A DNA stretch of 7,083 nucleotides, taken from the NCBI GenBank assembly GCA_025356505.1, contig JANXSV010000173.1, forward strand, positions 1 through 7,083. Reading direction: 5' to 3'. Below the pieces are notes generated by a model. The model did no database searches and was not told the DNA's origin. It saw nothing but the letters and a program-made list of their open reading frames with translations. Below are positions 6,624-7,083 of the stretch, piece after piece (position 1 is the stretch's first letter; each line of letters begins with the position of its first letter). The position numbers and the translations under genes are program-made. The DNA is from Methylovirgula sp. Lineage in GTDB: Bacteria; Pseudomonadota; Alphaproteobacteria; Rhizobiales; Beijerinckiaceae.

Positions 6624-7083
6624 CTAGCCGGTAAAGTTGACGTTGCACTGAGATGCGCTCAAGCCCGTAAAGGGAATGCGAGTAATATAGCGGGGGCGCA
6701 TGTAGGTGGTCTGCTTGAGCGTAATCGCGCCGCCTGGCACCACGCGGGCCCCGAACATTGGCGTATAATTGTAGGACACGTCCGCAATGATAACGGCCTG
6801 CCCATTTGCCGTGACACCGCGCGGCACAACGGTGGGCGATGCAGCAGTGTTATTGTCTACCACCGTCAAGGCCGGACATAAGCGCTTGGAGGCACCGTTT
6901 TTCGTGACGGACCAGTCCACCACGGGCACAGGGTCCAGACCCGAGCCGCCTGGGTTAGTGTTGAACAATACACTCGAAATAGCGATCTTCACGGTGTTGG
7001 CAGCAAAAGGCGACATCAATGGACCAGCCGTATCAAAAACTGCGTTGATATCGGCATCTGCGATGGTGGACAATTGCGCAGTC
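6624..7083 (-). CDS. TadE/TadG-like pilus assembly protein, N-terminus beyond the window
   Basis: The minus-strand frame is open to the right edge and ends at TAG (6626-6624), so only the C-terminal 152 or so residues are visible. A TTG at 7073 could act as a start, but the frame continues upstream (Thr-Ala-Gln) and no ribosome-binding site is seen, so the gene should begin outside. The visible part resembles the periplasmic portion of alphaproteobacterial TadE/TadG-type proteins from Flp/Tad pilus clusters: STIADADINAVFDTAGPLM and PFAANTVKIAISSVLF, then DVSYNYTPMF and RPRYITRI near the end. The N-terminal membrane helix expected for the family is not in view. Two cysteines (KRLCPAL and the near-terminal SQCNVNF) could form a disulfide after export. 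In known systems such proteins are minor pseudopilins needed for Tad pilus assembly. The family call rests on recalled similarity. A good terminator lies 25-50 bases after the stop, making this the last gene of its transcript. Confidence 0.72.
   Translation of the reverse strand, partial: TAQLSTIADADINAVFDTAGPLMSPFAANTVKIAISSVLFNTNPGGSGLDPVPVVDWSVTKNGASKRLCPALTVVDNNTAASPTVVPRGVTANGQAVIIADVSYNYTPMFGARVVPGGAITLKQTTYMRPRYITRIPFTGLSASQCNVNFTG

Noticed and set aside
6588..6881. 97-codon plus-strand open frame after the mutase gene
   Set aside because: It starts inside the terminator hairpin and is the antisense shadow of the TadE/TadG-like gene.
7071..7073. TTG (minus strand) as the start of the pilus-type gene
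   Set aside because: The frame continues upstream to the window edge, no ribosome-binding site is seen, and the family needs an N-terminal membrane helix not yet encountered.
1..7083. CRISPR array, insertion sequence, phage gene, tRNA or rRNA
   Set aside because: I saw no regularly spaced direct repeats, transposase- or integrase-like protein, or tRNA or rRNA sequence on either strand. Every long open region resolves to ordinary chromosomal genes.

Overview
The window looks like chromosomal DNA from an alphaproteobacterium, most likely a member of the Hyphomicrobiales (rhizobia or Devosia-type bacteria). The basis is moderately high GC, dense coding, a phosphomannomutase with the N-terminal extension typical of that order, a short membrane-anchored clan AA aspartic protease, and a candidate promoter with a CTATAC -10 box. 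The order-level placement rests on recalled protein similarity, not on a search.

Layout, left to right. (1) Bases 1-1991 (+) are the 3' part of mutS (DNA mismatch repair). The gene begins outside the window. (2) Bases 1992-2085 are a short intergenic region rich in inverted repeats, with a plausible promoter. (3) Bases 2086-4363 (+) hold three tightly packed, probably translationally coupled genes. These are an SDR aldose dehydrogenase, 2-dehydro-3-deoxygalactonokinase (dgoK) and 2-dehydro-3-deoxy-6-phosphogalactonate aldolase (dgoA). Together they fit the oxidative De Ley-Doudoroff route: galactose to galactonolactone/galactonate, then (by a dehydratase not seen here) to 2-keto-3-deoxygalactonate, which is phosphorylated and split into pyruvate and glyceraldehyde 3-phosphate. 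(4) Bases 4450-5022 (+) encode a small membrane-anchored retropepsin-like protease. (5) Bases 5072-6571 (+) encode a phosphomannomutase/phosphoglucomutase that would feed activated sugars into polysaccharide synthesis. (6) Bases 6574-6599 hold an intrinsic terminator, best formed on the minus strand. (7) From 6624 to the right edge (-) lies the 3' part of a TadE/TadG-like pilus-assembly protein gene, convergent with the mutase.

All protein-coding regions match known families. I saw no CRISPR array, insertion sequence, tRNA, rRNA or phage gene, and no convincing undescribed system. The least explained sequence is the dyad cluster at 1982-2071, immediately before the sugar operon. It looks regulatory, and no regulator gene is visible in the window. 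No gene-free stretch exceeds 300 bases.
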